Positions 25,778-34,826 of a stretch of 64,000 bases of DNA are shown here, one piece after another. Below the pieces are notes generated by a model. That model saw nothing but the letters and a program-made list of their open reading frames with translations. It had not been told where the DNA came from and did not search any database. Positions within the stretch are counted from its first letter, which is position 1. Each line of letters begins with the position of its first letter. Made by a program: the position numbers and the translations under genes. The stretch is from Paenibacillus sp. SC116 (GTDB lineage Bacteria > Bacillota > Bacilli > Paenibacillales > Paenibacillaceae), in NCBI RefSeq assembly GCF_024733555.1, contig NZ_JANIOF010000004.1, positions 310,001 to 374,000 on the forward strand, given 5' to 3'.

Positions 25778-26719
25778 TTAGTGGTTCGAATGATCCTCAA
25801 CTTCGTTTGCTTGATCGTTCTGTGTACCATGATTCTCATGGTTTTCTTTATCTACGGACTTTTCCTCATTCTTGCCTGGCTTCTTGAAGTGGCTGGCATG
25901 ATCTTCTGGTGCCGGTCTAAATTCAAGATGTGTAGAAGAGTAGGATTTTTGTCCTGGGAACTTTGTAGCGAGCAATGTATCGAACTCTGCTTCAGTCAAT
26001 GCAGGTTCTCTAGCTTTTACTTCTTTAACCCACTCGTCGAACTCTGCTTGAGGCATAGCTGTAACGTTAAATTGCATGTGGGCGAACCCTTCACCACTAA
26101 AGTTACTGTTCTTACCAAGCATGTCTCCAGGTGTCTCAGCAACGAGATTAAGCTTCGTAACCATGTCAGACATCGCATACTTCTGTCCACCTAGCTGAGG
26201 AATCCAGAAGCTCGTAATCGGACCGTAAGAGTACAAACGGAACTCGATATTTTGATTCGTCGGAATGTTGAGATAGTTAACCGTTTCAACACCTTGCTCC
26301 GGATAGCTGAAGTGCCATTTGTAATTAGAAGAAGAAGCATAGATAATAAGCGGCTTCTGATTCTCGTAACCCTCTGGCGGTTTTTCTACAGCGACCGTCG
26401 TTTTGACAGTTACAACCGACAAAATCGCAACGATAATGACCGGAATAAGTGTCCAAATAATTTCGAGCTTAATGCTACCTTCTTCGTGAGGAGGCTCATA
26501 GTCTGGACTGCTCTTGCTGGCACGGTATTTAACCAGAATGACAACGAACAATACATAGACCACGATTAGAACTCCAGCCATCATAAGCATAGAGAAAATA
26601 ATCGTTTCAGACAGCAACCCTGCAGCTGGACCCATTGGATTGAGAACTTCCAGTGAACAGCCGCTTAGAAGGAATGTTAGCAGCGTGAAAAGAACTAGTA
26701 ACGATCCTTTCCTTTTCAT
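25778..26719 (-). CDS. qoxA: Cytochrome aa3 quinol oxidase subunit II
   Basis: Lipoprotein subunit II with lipobox LSGC (C21), two membrane helices and an outer cupredoxin domain, 313 residues. It is a quinol rather than a cytochrome c oxidase subunit, because the CuA ligands (CxxxC, H, M) are absent: the corresponding loop reads GKNSNFSGEGFAHM. The start at 26719 follows AAAGGGG by 6 bases; the frame is open for 40 more codons but without a site. The last 45 residues are a hydrophilic, His/Asn/Glu-rich tail (ending EVEDHSNH), longer than usual for the family and possibly metal binding. Confidence 0.95.
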   Translation of the reverse strand: MKRKGSLLVLFTLLTFLLSGCSLEVLNPMGPAAGLLSETIIFSMLMMAGVLIVVYVLFVVILVKYRASKSSPDYEPPHEEGSIKLEIIWTLIPVIIVAILSVVTVKTTVAVEKPPEGYENQKPLIIYASSSNYKWHFSYPEQGVETVNYLNIPTNQNIEFRLYSYGPITSFWIPQLGGQKYAMSDMVTKLNLVAETPGDMLGKNSNFSGEGFAHMQFNVTAMPQAEFDEWVKEVKAREPALTEAEFDTLLATKFPGQKSYSSTHLEFRPAPEDHASHFKKPGKNEEKSVDKENHENHGTQNDQANEVEDHSNH

Positions 26720-27193
26720 AAGGTACCCCTTTCTGTTTGATGCATTTTGTGATGCATGTTTGTCAATTTTGATGTGTAGCCACATCTTCAATGAGAGAAC
26801 GTTAACATTATCCAAGCTGGTAATGTTGACGATTGCCATGTGTGATCTTTTAGATAGACATCAATAACGTGGCGATTGTTCATGGTCTGTACGACTCTCA
26901 TCGATATCTTCATCACTGATAATACATTCTAAAAGGATAGTTGACGATGTTTTTACAGGAAAGACACCTAATTGTCACAATTTTTATTCAAAAAAACTCC
27001 ATATTTCCGTTAAATTCCTTATTTTAGATGCAAAATCTGTTAATTAGTATAAATAATGCACTTTCATAAAAGCGTCATACAGATTTAGAAATCAATTTCG
27101 TCTATAAAGGTGTCGTTATGATTTATTTTCCTACACAAAATCTACACAAATTAAGGATATCGTAGGCAACAAAGTCTTGTAGGAGGTAATATC
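26720..27193. other. Divergent regulatory region between qoxA and a lipoprotein gene
   Basis: 474 bases with no gene on either strand. It should hold promoters for the qox operon and for the lipoprotein gene at 27194. The only regular structure I see is a direct repeat of GATGCAT at 26739-26745 and 26751-26757, 12 bases apart, close to the qoxA start. The right half (26950-27170) is very AT-rich. No promoter pair is convincing. Confidence 0.4.
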
Positions 27194-28462
27194 ATGAAAC
27201 TACATCGTTCAATAAAAGCTGTGACGCTGTTTTTGTTCACTATTTTGTTACTAAGTGCTTGCAGTTCACAAAAAGATGGACAAGCTGAAAATGAAGTAGG
27301 GAAGAGCGTGACGAATGTCGCAGCGCCTTGGATTGCAACGAAAAATACAACTCGAATCAATTCTTCAAATCCGGTGGAGTCGGCTGTGCTCGTGTCTAAA
27401 ACGTTATGGCCGGCAACAGCAAATGATAATCGACCTGGTGCTGTCATCCTTGCATCAACAGAACGCTGGGGGGCCGCATTGGCTAGTTTGGATTTGGTGC
27501 ATCATCCGAATAATGGGCCACTATTATATATGGACAAGAATGGTATTCCTCAAGCGACATTAGATGAAATAAAGCGCCTGAAGCCGATTGGTATTGGACA
27601 AGCTAAAGAGCAGGTCATTGTTATTGGAGGAAGTTCAAATAAAGTAAAGGAACAATTGAACAAAGCTGGATTTAAAGCTTCGTTTGTAGCCGGGAAAGAT
27701 GATGCAGAGATTGCTGAACAGATTGATACACTTTATACGAAAGCATCCGGCTCGCAGCCAGATGGTGTCATTGTAGGCTCTCTCGACAGTCCAGAATATA
27801 CGATTCCAGCGGGGAACTGGATTGCGCATATGCTTGAGCCGCTGTTATTTGTGACGAAGAAGGAAATACCAAAAGCAACGATAAGAGCATTAGAGAAGCG
27901 CAAAGGCAGGGCAAACATATATGTTATCGGACCTGAGTCCGTCGTATCTGCTGATTTAGAGAATAAGTTGAAGCAGTATGGTACGGTAAAGCGGATAGCA
28001 GGTAAGAACCCGATTGAGAATTCAATTGCCTTTGCTAAATATAAGGATGAAACGACGGGCTTTGGCTGGGGGATTACGACACCAGGTCATAACTTATCCT
28101 TTGTTCCCGCTGACAATCACTTGTTGGCGATCTCGGCAGCACCATTCTCTCATCTTGGGAAACATGCACCGCTTATATGGACAGAAAAAGAAAAGATGCC
28201 TAATTCGGTTATGGATTATGTAATGACGTTACAGCCTAAGTATAAGGTGACACCAACTGAAGGACCATTTAATCATGCGTGGATTGTAGGCAATGAGAAG
28301 GATCTTACGCCTGAAGCACAAGGGGAAATAGATAGTATGTTGGAGATTGTGTCTGCTAGTGGTAAAGGACATGGCGACCATGGTAGCACAGCAGAAGATG
28401 ATACGTCCTCAAATGAAAATGAGACCCCGTCCAATAATGGGCATGGCGGTGGCCACCACTAG
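27194..28462 (+). CDS. Cell-wall-binding-repeat lipoprotein with a His-rich tail
   Basis: A 422-residue predicted lipoprotein (lipobox LSAC, C23). The mature region carries cell-wall-binding repeat 2 (CWB2-like) units: SAVLVSKTLWPATAN, GAVILASTERWGAALASLDLV, NNGPLLYMDKNGIP, then QVIVIGGSSNKVKEQL and a second such unit ending NIYVIGPESVVSADLENKL. The C-terminal 30 residues are rich in His, Gly and Asp/Glu (GKGHGDHG, GHGGGHH), a likely metal-binding tail. AGGAGG lies 7 bases before the ATG. It is divergent from qoxA, whose product also ends in a His-rich tail; a role in metal supply to the oxidase is conceivable but unproven. Confidence 0.75.
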   Translation: MKLHRSIKAVTLFLFTILLLSACSSQKDGQAENEVGKSVTNVAAPWIATKNTTRINSSNPVESAVLVSKTLWPATANDNRPGAVILASTERWGAALASLDLVHHPNNGPLLYMDKNGIPQATLDEIKRLKPIGIGQAKEQVIVIGGSSNKVKEQLNKAGFKASFVAGKDDAEIAEQIDTLYTKASGSQPDGVIVGSLDSPEYTIPAGNWIAHMLEPLLFVTKKEIPKATIRALEKRKGRANIYVIGPESVVSADLENKLKQYGTVKRIAGKNPIENSIAFAKYKDETTGFGWGITTPGHNLSFVPADNHLLAISAAPFSHLGKHAPLIWTEKEKMPNSVMDYVMTLQPKYKVTPTEGPFNHAWIVGNEKDLTPEAQGEIDSMLEIVSASGKGHGDHGSTAEDDTSSNENETPSNNGHGGGHH

Positions 28463-28501
28463 TATAAGAAATAGCGTTGAACCAATTGAACAAGGTTATT
28501 G

Positions 28502-28533
28502 AGCTCATCTGATTTTTAGATGGGCTTTTTATT
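28502..28533 (+). terminator. Terminator after the CWB2 lipoprotein gene
   Basis: AGCTCATCT pairs with AGATGGGCT (one wobble), loop GATTTTT, followed by TTTTATTATT. Confidence 0.75.
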
Positions 28534-28678
28534 ATTCCTTTATGATGAGTCGGTATATGGAGATTAATTATCCTCTTAAACCATAAATTGACTTGGGTTA
28601 ATATCCAGATTATGATATAGTTTATTGGTTCTATTTCTGGATATTGATGGGAGAAGGGTGTTTGGATAAGGTGAATAT

Positions 28679-29989
28679 ATGGTAAATGAATCGAAGGCTT
28701 GGTCAACTGTTCCAAGATATGCAAAGCGGTTCATGTGGGTTGTTACACTTGTTGTAGGACTTTTGTCTTCGCTCATCGTACTTGGATACGGTGATTATTT
28801 TTATTTAGGGAATCCTGAACGTCCAGATAATGATGATGTGAAATACTTGCATACTGCTCGTGTTCTTATTAATGAAGGTGTACTTTCTTACAATACGAAT
28901 GATCATCCCAGTACCTACATTATGCCGGGCATGCCTTTTGTCATTGCTGCTTTTATGCTCGTCTTCGGTCAAGGGGATGAAGCTGTCATTGCGATCCGTC
29001 TATTTCAGTGCCTCTTGCAAGCATTGTGCATACCATTAATATTTTGGCTGGCTCATCGTGTGTTTACTGTACGAACGGCGTTAATTGCAATTGGAATAAG
29101 CGCGCTTTACTTACCCGATTATTTCTCATCAGGTGTTATTTTATCAGAAAGTATTTTTCGATCCCTTTTCCTTCTGCTTATTATCGTCATGATAGTAGCG
29201 CTGGAGAAACGTCGTACAAGCTGGTATTTGCTCGTTGGCTTACTTGTAGCGGTTGCTGCCTACTTTAAGCCGCATTCGACATTGCTGCCCGTTCTATTTC
29301 TGTTGTTTTGGTGGAAGCAACGTTATACGTGGAAGGAAATGATGAAGTATACAGCAGCCATTGGGCTTGTGTTTATCATTTTATTGTCCCCGTGGTGGAT
29401 TCGGAACGTAGTAACGTTTGATAAATTCGTAGTTTTTACGGAATCATCAGGGAATCCTTTTTTATTAGGAACGTTTATCAATTTCCAAGAGCCTGATGCT
29501 GGCTTTTACGCGGAGTATCCAGAACATAAAGATGTGCTTATGCTTGGATCTGATAATCAATTGAAAGAAAGAGGCTATGATATGCTTGCATATCATTTGA
29601 AACATAATCCGCTTCTTTTACTCTACTGGTTCACAATAGGGAAAGTCGGATCCCTATATGTACTCGCCTATTATTGGAAGCCGCTCCTGGGTATAGAGAT
29701 GATAGCAGTACATATTTTCCAAGTCATTTTATTATTAATTGGAACATCAGGCGTGATTATGACGTTAAGGAAGTTGAGGCAGTGGCCTAATGCGGGTATA
29801 TTGCTCGCATCACTAGGGTATTTCACTTTTATATATATTCCGTTCGTAGCTTTCTCACGTTATGGGTACCCAAATATGTTCCTTCTCATTATTTTTGCTG
29901 CTTTCTTCATGGACAGGATCTGTGCAGCTCGATATGAGAAAAAGATGAAGCAGCAGACACAACATTATTCTGTAAGTGGAGGTTCTTAG
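28679..29989 (+). CDS. GT39-like polytopic glycosyltransferase (copy 1)
   Basis: A GT-C fold membrane enzyme of 436 residues with about ten hydrophobic segments. It has the large first outer loop with acidic residues expected of lipid-sugar-dependent glycosyltransferases (RPDNDDVKYLHTARVLINEG). It shares many stretches with the copy at 31395, such as DYFSSGVILSE and VAFSRYGYPN. Such enzymes take a sugar from polyprenyl phosphate outside the membrane and attach it to a wall polymer, lipid or protein. AAGGTG lies 5 bases before the ATG. First gene of a tight five-gene operon with a GT2, DUF2304 and SMR-like protein, which looks like a three-component glycosylation system. Confidence 0.82.
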   Translation: MVNESKAWSTVPRYAKRFMWVVTLVVGLLSSLIVLGYGDYFYLGNPERPDNDDVKYLHTARVLINEGVLSYNTNDHPSTYIMPGMPFVIAAFMLVFGQGDEAVIAIRLFQCLLQALCIPLIFWLAHRVFTVRTALIAIGISALYLPDYFSSGVILSESIFRSLFLLLIIVMIVALEKRRTSWYLLVGLLVAVAAYFKPHSTLLPVLFLLFWWKQRYTWKEMMKYTAAIGLVFIILLSPWWIRNVVTFDKFVVFTESSGNPFLLGTFINFQEPDAGFYAEYPEHKDVLMLGSDNQLKERGYDMLAYHLKHNPLLLLYWFTIGKVGSLYVLAYYWKPLLGIEMIAVHIFQVILLLIGTSGVIMTLRKLRQWPNAGILLASLGYFTFIYIPFVAFSRYGYPNMFLLIIFAAFFMDRICAARYEKKMKQQTQHYSVSGGS

Positions 29990-29991
29990 TA

Positions 29992-30681
29992 ATGAAAGTT
30001 CTCGTCATCATTCCTGCTTATAATGAAGAAGCAACGATACATCATGTAATCGATGAGCTTCAAACCTATATGCCAGAAGTAGATGTAGTTGTTATTAATG
30101 ATGGTTCTACTGACCGAACAGCAGAAATTGCTGAGCGGGCAGGGGCTAAAGTTTTTACCGTTCCTTACAATGTAGGAATCGGGGGCGGTATGCAAATTGG
30201 TTACATGTATGCACATCGCATGAATTATGATTACGCCGTTCAGATGGACGCGGATGGTCAGCACTGTGCATCGGATCTTCCTAAACTAATTGAGCACGCT
30301 AAGCATCATGATCTTGTGATTGGATCTCGTTATGTGGAGACGACCTCGTATCAATCATCGAAAATGCGCAGAATCGGAATGATCTTTTTCTCAAACATTA
30401 TCACATGGATTACCAAACAACGTATTACAGATACAACGAGTGGTTATCGCGTAGCGAACCGACGTGTTATTGCTTTGTATTCATCTTACTATCCGACGGA
30501 TTACCCTGAAGTGGAATCCATCGTTTATTTGAAACGAAAAGGCTGCCGAATTTCGGAAGTTTCAACGGAAATGCGCGCTCGTTTAGGCGGCAATTCTTCG
30601 ATTACTCCAATACGCTCGGTCTACTACATGACAAAAGTAACGTTGGCCGTTTTAATGACTGCGTTACGATACGAGAGGTGA
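29992..30681 (+). CDS. GT2 glycosyltransferase (polyprenyl-phosphate sugar synthase type)
   Basis: A 229-residue family-2 glycosyltransferase resembling dolichol-phosphate mannosyltransferase and lacking the C-terminal membrane helices of longer relatives. Seen: VLVIIPAYNEEATI, DVVVINDGSTDRTAEIAERAGA, the metal-binding DAD in YAVQMDADGQH, GSRYVETTSYQ and a late TDTTSGYRVANRRVI acceptor-site motif. Expected role: charge a lipid phosphate with a sugar on the cytosolic side for later use by the two GT39-like enzymes. The start lies 2 bases after the stop of the previous gene, with TGGAGG upstream. Confidence 0.88.
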   Translation: MKVLVIIPAYNEEATIHHVIDELQTYMPEVDVVVINDGSTDRTAEIAERAGAKVFTVPYNVGIGGGMQIGYMYAHRMNYDYAVQMDADGQHCASDLPKLIEHAKHHDLVIGSRYVETTSYQSSKMRRIGMIFFSNIITWITKQRITDTTSGYRVANRRVIALYSSYYPTDYPEVESIVYLKRKGCRISEVSTEMRARLGGNSSITPIRSVYYMTKVTLAVLMTALRYER

Positions 30682-30688
30682 TAGGCCA

Positions 30689-31036
30689 ATGAGTATTTAT
30701 GTAATATCTATATTAGTTTCCGTGCTGTTTCTAATCGGAATTTTGGAATTGGTGCGGCGTCAGAAGTTAAAAGAGCAGTATTCATTACTATGGATTGGTT
30801 TTAGTTTGTTTCTAATAATCGTATCTATTGATGTTCGTCTGATTGAGAACATATCGCTATGGCTTGATGTAAAGTATGCACCTGCTTTATTGTTTCTTTT
30901 TGGCTTGTTGTTCTGCTTTGCGCTTATTATTCATCTCACCGTTGTCATTACGAAGATGTCGAAGCAGTTACTTCGATTAACTCAAGAGATTACGATATTA
31001 CGAGAACGAGGTGTGGCGGAACACGATCATGATTAA
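30689..31036 (+). CDS. DUF2304 membrane protein
   Basis: A 115-residue protein with three hydrophobic segments and a charged C-terminal helix, matching DUF2304: an opening helix, ELVRRQKLKEQYSLLWIGFSLFLIIVSI (LxxKYSLLW-like core) and LLFCFALIIHLTVVITKMSKQLLRLTQEI. The family almost always sits beside GT2 enzymes in surface-polysaccharide or glycosylation loci and may help that enzyme at the membrane; its biochemical role is unknown. GAGAGGTG precedes the ATG. The last 8 bases overlap the next gene. Confidence 0.85.
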   Translation: MSIYVISILVSVLFLIGILELVRRQKLKEQYSLLWIGFSLFLIIVSIDVRLIENISLWLDVKYAPALLFLFGLLFCFALIIHLTVVITKMSKQLLRLTQEITILRERGVAEHDHD

Positions 31037-31364
31037 TTATATTATTTTATTTGCCAACATTATATTGCTCGTTACAGGACAAATCCTCTTTAAGCTTGGG
31101 ATTGAAAAGGCTGGAGGATTAGTATGGAACAAAATTATTACTTCGTGGTATGTCATTGGCGGCTTGTCTTTGTACGGTATCGCCACCATTTTATGGTTCG
31201 TAGTTTTAAGCAGATTACCGTTAAGTGTCGCATATCCGCTGCAAAGCATTTCTTATATTCTTGGAATTGCAGCTGCCTTCTTTATATTTAGTGAACCTGT
31301 GTCGGCAACAAAATGGGTTGGGGCGGGTGTCATTCTCATAGGTGTGTATTTAATAGCGAAGTAA
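31029..31364 (+). CDS. SMR/EamA-like small membrane protein, candidate lipid-sugar flippase
   Basis: A 111-residue four-helix protein of the small multidrug resistance/DMT type (GQILFKLGIEKAGG in helix 1; LPLSVAYPLQSISYILGIAAAFFIFSEPVSATKWVGAGVILIGVYLIAK in helices 3-4). In glycosylation operons such proteins resemble ArnE/ArnF, which move a lipid-linked sugar across the membrane. That is the inferred role here, between a cytosolic GT2 and the outer-face GT39 enzymes. The ATG at 31029 overlaps the DUF2304 stop; a GTG at 31011 is an alternative. Confidence 0.75.
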   Translation: MINYIILFANIILLVTGQILFKLGIEKAGGLVWNKIITSWYVIGGLSLYGIATILWFVVLSRLPLSVAYPLQSISYILGIAAAFFIFSEPVSATKWVGAGVILIGVYLIAK

Positions 31365-31394
31365 CTGATCTATTATCAATATAGGAGTGAACGT

Positions 31395-32648
31395 ATGACG
31401 TCTTTTTTTAGCATGGATTTTAAAACGAAACGAACATTATTGATTATGGCCTTTTTTGTATTTCTACTATCATCCTTTTTTGTGTTAGCGCACCACAATT
31501 ACTTTTTGCTAGGTGACCTGCACAAGCCTAACAATGATGACGTAAAATACTTACATAGCGCAAGGGTATTATTAAATGAAGGAACACTCACGTATAACTC
31601 AGGAAATGATCCATCTGCGTTTATAATGCCTGGAATTTCGATTATACTAGCGGGCTTTATGGCTGTATTCGGAGAAGGAGATGGGGCAATTATTGCCTTT
31701 CGTCTTTTTCAATGTATGCTGCAAGCGATATCGATATTTTTAATCTTCTTTATTGCACGGTATACGTTTAATACACGTACAGCATTTATCGTTTGCGGTA
31801 TTAGCATGTTTTACATGCCGGATTATTTCTCCTCAGGTGTTATTCTTTCCGAGACGATGTTTCGCACGGCTTTGCTATTGTTGGTTTGCATCATTATCGT
31901 GGCCGTAGAATCAGGCAAGACATCGTGGTACATTTGGATTGGAATTATAGTCGCGTTTTTGGCTTACTTTAAGCCGCATGCTACGCTTTATCCAGCCATT
32001 CTACTTATCCTATGGTGGAAGCATAAAGTACCGTGGCGGGATATGGTGCGATATACGTTCTTAATAGCAGGTGTCTATATGGTGTTATTAGCGCCATGGT
32101 GGATACGCAACATGATTACATTTGACCGATTTATCTTGTTTACCAATTCAGCAGGAAGTCCATTTTTGCTTGGGACTAGAATTAATTATCAACTGCCGCC
32201 AGCAGGATTCTTCGACGCTTATCCGCAATATGATCCGAAGACGATATTTGCAGGTTCAGACGGTTCAGCGATAAGTAAAGGGTTGGACATTTTGAAGTAT
32301 GGATTTGTCTATGATACTTGGAATTATGTCCACTGGTATACGATTGGCAAACTGCACAACTTGTACAATATCCCGTACTATTGGCGTCCAATATGGCCGA
32401 TAAGTCGTTCATTTATGAATGTGGCACAAGTGATAGTAATGGGTGTGAGCGTGTTAGGAATAATCTGGGCATTCATCCGTGTACCTTTTACAAGAATGCT
32501 GCCTGTACTGCTGACGCTCGCTTACTTTACTGCTATTTACATGCCGTTTGTCGCTTTCTCACGCTATGGATATCCAAACGTTATTTTCTTATTAATGTTT
32601 GCGGCTTTCTTTGTAGATCGGCTAATTGCAGTTGTGCGAAATAAGTAA
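31395..32648 (+). CDS. GT39-like polytopic glycosyltransferase (copy 2)
   Basis: A 417-residue GT-C fold membrane protein, clearly paralogous to the gene at 28679: shared segments include NNDDVKYLHSARVLLNEG, DYFSSGVILSE, APWWIRN and PFVAFSRYGYPNV. The two copies could modify different acceptors with the same lipid-linked sugar, or work as a pair. AGGAG lies 7 bases before the ATG. It ends the operon and is followed by a strong terminator. Confidence 0.82.
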   Translation: MTSFFSMDFKTKRTLLIMAFFVFLLSSFFVLAHHNYFLLGDLHKPNNDDVKYLHSARVLLNEGTLTYNSGNDPSAFIMPGISIILAGFMAVFGEGDGAIIAFRLFQCMLQAISIFLIFFIARYTFNTRTAFIVCGISMFYMPDYFSSGVILSETMFRTALLLLVCIIIVAVESGKTSWYIWIGIIVAFLAYFKPHATLYPAILLILWWKHKVPWRDMVRYTFLIAGVYMVLLAPWWIRNMITFDRFILFTNSAGSPFLLGTRINYQLPPAGFFDAYPQYDPKTIFAGSDGSAISKGLDILKYGFVYDTWNYVHWYTIGKLHNLYNIPYYWRPIWPISRSFMNVAQVIVMGVSVLGIIWAFIRVPFTRMLPVLLTLAYFTAIYMPFVAFSRYGYPNVIFLLMFAAFFVDRLIAVVRNK

Positions 32649-32683
32649 CGACAACTCGACGCAGCAAGCTTAATAAAAGGGGG

Positions 32684-32733
32684 AAGAACCTTCTCATTCA
32701 CACTGGATCGTGTGATGGAAGGTTCTTTTTTTG
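32684..32733 (+). terminator. Terminator of the glycosylation operon
   Basis: AAGAACCTTC...GAAGGTTCTT hairpin with inner CACAC...GTGTG pairing and a T7 tail. On the minus strand it may also stop the opp operon, where the tail is CCCCCTTTTATT. Confidence 0.85.
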
Positions 32734-32833
32734 ATGGAAGCTACGTATTGAAGCAGGGGACTGTTATAGATGAGTTATAATAGACTGCCGCTAGCAAAAT
32801 GGGGAGAAGCTAACAGCTAGAGGTGAAGGAGAG

Positions 32834-33814
32834 TTAAATCAGATGACAGGCTGCATAGTGGCCATTTCCGTGATGTAGAAGCAGTGGAGTTTCTTCCCGA
32901 CATTTAGACTGTGCCAATGGACAGCGAGTATGGAACTTGCAGCCAATCGGTGGATTTACTGGGCTAGGTGGATCGCCATGCAATACGATGCGCTCACGCT
33001 TCACCCGTGGATCTGGAATAGGTACGGCAGACAGCAGAGCTTGTGTATAAGGGTGAAGAGGTTTGCTAAAACATTCGTCGCGTGGACCTAGCTCGACTAA
33101 CGAACCTAAGTACATCACTCCGATACGGTTGCACAGATGCTGAACGACACTTAAATCATGAGAGATGAATAAATAAGTTAAGCTGCGCTGTTCTTGCAGC
33201 TTTCGAAACAAATTAATAATTTGAGCTTGTATGGAAACATCAAGTGCGGAAAGCGGTTCATCCGCGACGACAAAGTCAGGATTTAAAATAATCGCTCGTG
33301 CGATTCCAATTCGTTGGCGTTGACCACCAGAAAATTCATGTGGATAGCGATCCATATGGTAACTGGACATGCCGCATAGTGCCAGCACCTCTGCTACACG
33401 TTCATGAACCTCAGCCTGTGCACATAGCTCATGTTGGAGTAGTGCTTCACCTATCGCATCACCAATACGAATCCGAGGATTCAAGGAACTATAAGGATCT
33501 TGGAAAATAAATTGCAGCTTCGGTCTCAGCTTACGCATTTCGGACTTCGATAGATCATGCAGATCTTGACCTTGATACTGTACGGTACCGTTGGTCTTAT
33601 CACTTAGACGGAGCAGTGTTCTGCCAAGTGTACTCTTGCCGCTGCCCGATTCGCCAACTAAACCGAATGTATCGCCTCTATTTATAACAAAGCTTACATC
33701 GTCTACGGCTTTGACATGACCGCTTGTACGCTGCAGCAGTCCTGTTTTTACGGGAAAATATTTTTTGAGCCGATCAACGACGATGAGCGGTTGCTGTGTG
33801 CTTGGTGTCATCAT
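32834..33814 (-). CDS. oppF: Oligopeptide ABC transporter ATPase (OppF-type)
   Basis: Cytosolic ATPase of 326 residues. Walker A is GLVGESGSGKSTLGRTLL, the signature is FSGGQRQRIGIARAI, Walker B is FVVADEPLSALDVSIQ and the switch His is in FISHDLSVVQHL. The C-terminal oligopeptide-transporter extension carries clustered cysteines (GCKFHTRCPLAQSKC) that in relatives bind an iron-sulfur cluster. GGAGG precedes the chosen ATG by 6 bases. It overlaps oppD by 41 bases. The substrate (di- or oligopeptide, nickel or other) is not certain from the ATPase. Confidence 0.93.
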   Translation of the reverse strand: MMTPSTQQPLIVVDRLKKYFPVKTGLLQRTSGHVKAVDDVSFVINRGDTFGLVGESGSGKSTLGRTLLRLSDKTNGTVQYQGQDLHDLSKSEMRKLRPKLQFIFQDPYSSLNPRIRIGDAIGEALLQHELCAQAEVHERVAEVLALCGMSSYHMDRYPHEFSGGQRQRIGIARAIILNPDFVVADEPLSALDVSIQAQIINLFRKLQEQRSLTYLFISHDLSVVQHLCNRIGVMYLGSLVELGPRDECFSKPLHPYTQALLSAVPIPDPRVKRERIVLHGDPPSPVNPPIGCKFHTRCPLAQSKCREETPLLLHHGNGHYAACHLI

Positions 33815-34826
33815 GAGCTGCCTCCTTTTCATGCAACCAGCACGCTAATTTGTGTCCTTCACCGATCGTTTGCAAGTAAGGTCTACTCGTACGGCATTTG
33901 CTTGTCGCATAGTCGCAACGTTCATAAAAGGAGCAGTAATCTCCGATTTCCAATGGATGAGGCACTTGGCCGGGAATGGAGTACAATGTCTCTTCATGTT
34001 TGTGCAGAACGGGTTTGGATCGAAGCAAGCCTTGTGTATAGGGATGCTTCGGATTATCAAATAGTTCAATGACGGATCCTTGCTCTACGATTTTGCCTGC
34101 ATACATAACGATGACATAGTCAGCCATTTCTGCGACAACGCCCAGATCATGTGTTATAAAAATGATGGACGTTCCGTGCTCTTCTTTAATGCGCCGCAGC
34201 AAATCAAGAATTTGTGCTTGAATGGTTACGTCCAATGCAGTAGTAGGTTCATCTGCAATAAGCAGCTGAGGGCGGCAGGCAATCGCCATCGCGATCATCA
34301 TACGTTGAAGCATGCCGCCACTTAATTCATGTGGATAGGCTTCAAGCATCGATTCTGGACGTGCAATGCCTACCGAACGAATAAGCTCAACAGCTTTTGT
34401 ACGCGCCGCTTTCTTCTTCAACCGTAAATGTTCCTGCAAGGGCTCCATTAATTGCCTGCCAATCGTCAAGACAGGATTAAAAGAACTCATTGGCTCTTGA
34501 AAAATCATGCTCATTTGATTACCGCGAAGCCGTCGCAGTTGTTGTTTAGTCAACGTATTCAAAGACTGGTCGGCCAACACGATGTCGCCTTTAACCTGAC
34601 AACCCTCTGACTCAGCCAACAATCCCATAAGGGCAAGTGCAGTTACGCTTTTGCCGCATCCTGATTCTCCGACGATACATACGGTTTCACCAGCCTTCAC
34701 TTGGAAGCTGATATCATCGACGGCTGTCACAGTTCCACCAGCTGTAGGGAAGTGGACCTGCAAATGATTAACTTGCAGCAATGCTTCGTCTGCTACTGCA
34801 TGCTGTAAAGGAAGATTCATATCCAC
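33774..34826 (-). CDS. oppD: Oligopeptide ABC transporter ATPase (OppD-type)
   Basis: Partner ATPase of OppF, 350 residues. Walker A is CIVGESGCGKSVTALALM, the signature is LSGGMLQRMMIAMAIA, Walker B is LLIADEPTTALDVTIQ, the switch is FITHDLGVVAEMAD and a Cys-rich C-terminal motif (YCSFYERCDYATSKC) is present. The order in the operon (A-B-C-D-F) is the usual one. Its start abuts the oppC stop (1-base overlap), indicating coupling. Confidence 0.93.
   Translation of the reverse strand: MDMNLPLQHAVADEALLQVNHLQVHFPTAGGTVTAVDDISFQVKAGETVCIVGESGCGKSVTALALMGLLAESEGCQVKGDIVLADQSLNTLTKQQLRRLRGNQMSMIFQEPMSSFNPVLTIGRQLMEPLQEHLRLKKKAARTKAVELIRSVGIARPESMLEAYPHELSGGMLQRMMIAMAIACRPQLLIADEPTTALDVTIQAQILDLLRRIKEEHGTSIIFITHDLGVVAEMADYVIVMYAGKIVEQGSVIELFDNPKHPYTQGLLRSKPVLHKHEETLYSIPGQVPHPLEIGDYCSFYERCDYATSKCRTSRPYLQTIGEGHKLACWLHEKEAAHDDTKHTATAHRR

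Noticed and set aside
25778-26719. Annotation of the oxidase operon as a caa3/cytochrome c oxidase (ctaCDEF)
   Set aside because: Subunit II lacks the CuA cysteines and any haem c motif, and subunit I has the quinol-oxidase-type extra N-terminal helix; qoxABCD fits.
26739-26757. Direct repeat GATGCAT-N5-GATGCAT upstream of qoxA as a regulator site
   Set aside because: Too short to separate from chance and no known regulator recognises it.
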